Below, in pieces: positions 62,500 to 64,000 of a stretch of 64,000 nucleotides of DNA (its first letter is position 1; each line of letters opens with the position of its first letter). The stretch spans positions 1-64,000 of the forward strand of contig NZ_JAFBFA010000013.1 of the NCBI RefSeq assembly GCF_016909015.1, in the 5' to 3' direction. A program made the position numbers and the translations under genes. Below the pieces are notes generated by a model. It was not told the origin of the DNA and made no database searches. It saw only the letters and a list, made by a program, of their open reading frames with translations. Origin of the DNA: Gracilibacillus alcaliphilus. GTDB taxonomy: Bacteria > Bacillota > Bacilli > Bacillales > Amphibacillaceae.

Positions 62500-62617
62500 A
62501 AAAAACGAGACCTTTACCATCAACAGTGGTAAAGGTCTCGCTAACAACGTCGAGTTGCCAATAATGCCGGAGATGTCTCTCGAAATGACGACATTTATTG
62601 TACAGCTACTCCCCTTT
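62500..62617 (-). ncRNA. yybP-ykoY manganese riboswitch with terminator
   Basis: On the minus strand the element begins AAAGGGGAGTAGC (near 62617), contains CTCCGGCATTATTGGCAAC, and ends GCGAGACCTTTACC (near 62514-62528), the conserved parts of the Mn2+-sensing yybP-ykoY class. The 3' helix is the left arm of an intrinsic terminator: CGAGACCTTTACC pairs with GGTAAAGGTCTCG (62506-62540), followed by TTTTTTG. Mn2+ binding should prevent termination and switch terC on. Confidence 0.92.
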
Positions 62618-62794
62618 ATTTATGTTCTAAATATAGTCCCTTTTGTGCCAGTTGTCAACAAAAATTTTCAAAAAGGGCTTTCCTCTAACCACCATTTATT
62701 AATATTCCAGCTGTAAAATACCGTAGGACTAGCTATTTATAACTTTTTTCAAACTTTAAAAAAATAATTGCCGCTTTTCTGTTTTCAAAGAAGA

Positions 62795-62826
62795 AAGGAT
62801 GACCCAGTCTTCTTGTGGTCATCCTT
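62795..62826 (-). terminator. Terminator of the sulfatase gene
   Basis: AAGGATGACC (62795-62804) and GGTCATCCTT (62817-62826) form a 10-bp stem, followed on the minus strand by TCTTCTTTG, 23 bases after the sulfatase stop. Confidence 0.8.
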
Positions 62827-62848
62827 AGTTTGGCAAGATTTACTTTTT

Positions 62849-64000
62849 TTATTCTCTATCAGCTGTTATTTGGTCATACCACGCCAGGGCATCGCTCTTC
62901 ATTTGTTCCGCTAGCTCTGGCTGCTGGGCTGCCAAATTGATTCGCTCACCCGGATCCTGTTCCAAATCACTTAAAAAGATCGTGTCTTCCGCTACCTCTT
63001 CAAAGTCGAGCTTTCCATTTAAAACAAGTTTCCATTTCCCTTGCCTGACGGCTAGCTGATCATTATACTCCCAAAAAACTTGTTCATGGGGGCTCTCCGC
63101 TTGAGGGTTTGTCACCAGCTCGACCACACTCTCACCATCTATTTGCTGATTCGCAGGCGTCATATCAGCCAATTCGATAAAGGTTGGCAAGATATCCATC
63201 ATCACTCCGACTTGATCGGAAACTTGTCCGGCAGGAATCTTCGCAGGATAACTCAAAATAGCTGGCTCACGGATTCCTCCTTCAAAAAGACTTCCCTTAT
63301 GCCCGGTAAAAATCCCCGCATCTCCTCCATAATACTTATCAGCCGTACCATCCAGCCAGTTTCTGACCTCCACAGATGGCCCATTATCACTGGAGAAGAA
63401 AATCACGGTGTCTTGGTATTGTTCCGTACGTTTTAAGGCATTGATAATCTCGCCTACTCCATCATCTACTGCCGAGATCATGGCTGCCATCACCTGGCGA
63501 TCCCAAGGCAGATGGCTAAAACGCTCCATATATTTCGCTGGCGCATGCATAGGATAATGAGGTGCATTATACGGCACATATAAGAAAAATGGCTGGTCGT
63601 CATCTTGACCTTGCTTTTGAATAAATTGGACCGCTTTTTCCGTAATTAATTCGGTCATATATTTGCCATTATTCCAGACTTCTTCTTCATTTTCCCATAA
63701 ATCGTGGACTGGAAGGCCTTCCCAATAAAAGATATGCGAGAAATAATCAATACAGCCTGCATGAAAGCCAAAGAATTCATCAAGACCATGTGCATTTGGC
63801 CTTGTTTCTGGTGTTGTCCCTAAATGCCATTTCCCGAACATAGCTGTCCGATAACCATTCTCTTTCGCAATGGATGGTAAACTCTGATGATCACTGGATA
63901 ACCCAGCCGCTCCCCTTTGTCCGCTTAAGATTTGGTCAACCTCTGTCCGCATCGGATATTTTCCAGTCAGCAAGGCAGCTCTAGATGGAGAACAAACTGG
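62849..64000 (-). CDS. Sulfatase, N-terminus outside the window
   Basis: Arylsulfatase A-type enzyme, partial (about 383 residues visible). The right edge reads PVCSPSRAALLTGKYP, the C-x-P-S-R signature whose Cys is oxidised to formylglycine, so the frame continues beyond 64000 rather than starting at the ATG at 63973. Other conserved parts are GKWHLGTTPETRPNAHGLDEF-type (LGT near 50 residues later), PFFLYVPYNAPHYP, SSDNGPS and HKGSLFEGGIREP. It probably removes sulfate from a sulfated glycan or aryl ester. No signal peptide can be judged. Confidence 0.9.
   Translation of the reverse strand, partial: PVCSPSRAALLTGKYPMRTEVDQILSGQRGAAGLSSDHQSLPSIAKENGYRTAMFGKWHLGTTPETRPNAHGLDEFFGFHAGCIDYFSHIFYWEGLPVHDLWENEEEVWNNGKYMTELITEKAVQFIQKQGQDDDQPFFLYVPYNAPHYPMHAPAKYMERFSHLPWDRQVMAAMISAVDDGVGEIINALKRTEQYQDTVIFFSSDNGPSVEVRNWLDGTADKYYGGDAGIFTGHKGSLFEGGIREPAILSYPAKIPAGQVSDQVGVMMDILPTFIELADMTPANQQIDGESVVELVTNPQAESPHEQVFWEYNDQLAVRQGKWKLVLNGKLDFEEVAEDTIFLSDLEQDPGERINLAAQQPELAEQMKSDALAWYDQITADRE

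Noticed and set aside
63973..64000. Sulfatase starting at the internal ATG at 63973
   Set aside because: The sequence upstream of it encodes the CSPSR sulfatase signature in frame, so the gene continues past the window edge.

Overview
The window is chromosomal DNA of a low-GC, endospore-forming Gram-positive bacterium of the family Bacillaceae. Gene order follows the Bacillus subtilis region from the atp operon through the ywl, ywk, ywj, ywi, ywh, ywf and ywd genes. Sporulation genes (spo0F, spoIIR, pbpG-type transglycosylase, gerQ) and Bacillus-type starts (strong Shine-Dalgarno sites, several GTG/TTG starts) agree. The repeats recall halotolerant genera such as Gracilibacillus, but the genus is a guess. 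I see no rRNA, tRNA, prophage, intact insertion sequence or CRISPR array.

Layout: (1) 113-6893, minus strand: atpZ-I-B-E-F-H-A-G-D, with atpC expected just outside the left edge. (2) 7302-9368: a Vpr-like secreted subtilase. (3) 9570-20923: upp, glyA, ywlG, rpiB, a chemoreceptor, ywlE, mntP, ywlC, ywlB, spoIIR, prmC, prfA and tdk, with a dense DnaA-box cluster between ywlC and ywlB. (4) 21478-27258: rpmE2 (type B L31 in the usual rpmE place), rho, murA and fbaA. glpX and tal, expected here from B. subtilis, are missing; their places hold a hairpin-rich element, a SpoVK-like gene fragment and repeat debris. (5) 27467-32671: an inserted five-gene nucleoside operon (deaminase, GntR regulator, MtnA-like isomerase, NupC transporter, nucleoside phosphorylase) with a palindromic operator candidate. 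(6) 33017-36990: spo0F with a sigma-H promoter, pyrG with a reiterative-transcription attenuator, rpoE and a P-loop kinase. (7) 37160-48252: clsB, argS, ywiB, an orphan AimR-family receptor, pbpG with a sigma-F-type promoter, ywhD, ywhB, ywgA, ywfO and lipL. (8) 48860-57343: SDR enzyme, menC-type enolase, pta, hemQ, gerQ, ywdK, ywdI, a fructosamine kinase-like protein and an acyltransferase. (9) 57809-64000: CitMHS transporter, cystine symporter, OsmC protein, TerC under a Mn2+ (yybP-ykoY) riboswitch, and a truncated sulfatase.

Most genes are core functions: proton-driven ATP synthesis, translation release (prfA/prmC), CTP and UMP supply (pyrG, upp, tdk), one-carbon metabolism (glyA), wall synthesis (murA, pbpG), lipoylation and acetyl-CoA use (lipL, pta), haem synthesis (hemQ) and sporulation control. 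The less ordinary content is mostly between genes. There are four arrays of about 51-nt hairpin repeats with TGACGGACAA arms, scattered copies of a TTCAAAAAG-type terminus, two larger palindrome-rich elements (about 23510-23840 and 52749-52896), and a repeat shared by 26195 and 38692. The best candidates for something little described are the nucleoside operon, the orphan AimR-like protein, the hairpin-rich elements, and a small hydrophobic ORF behind a branched RNA fold at 48554-48724.
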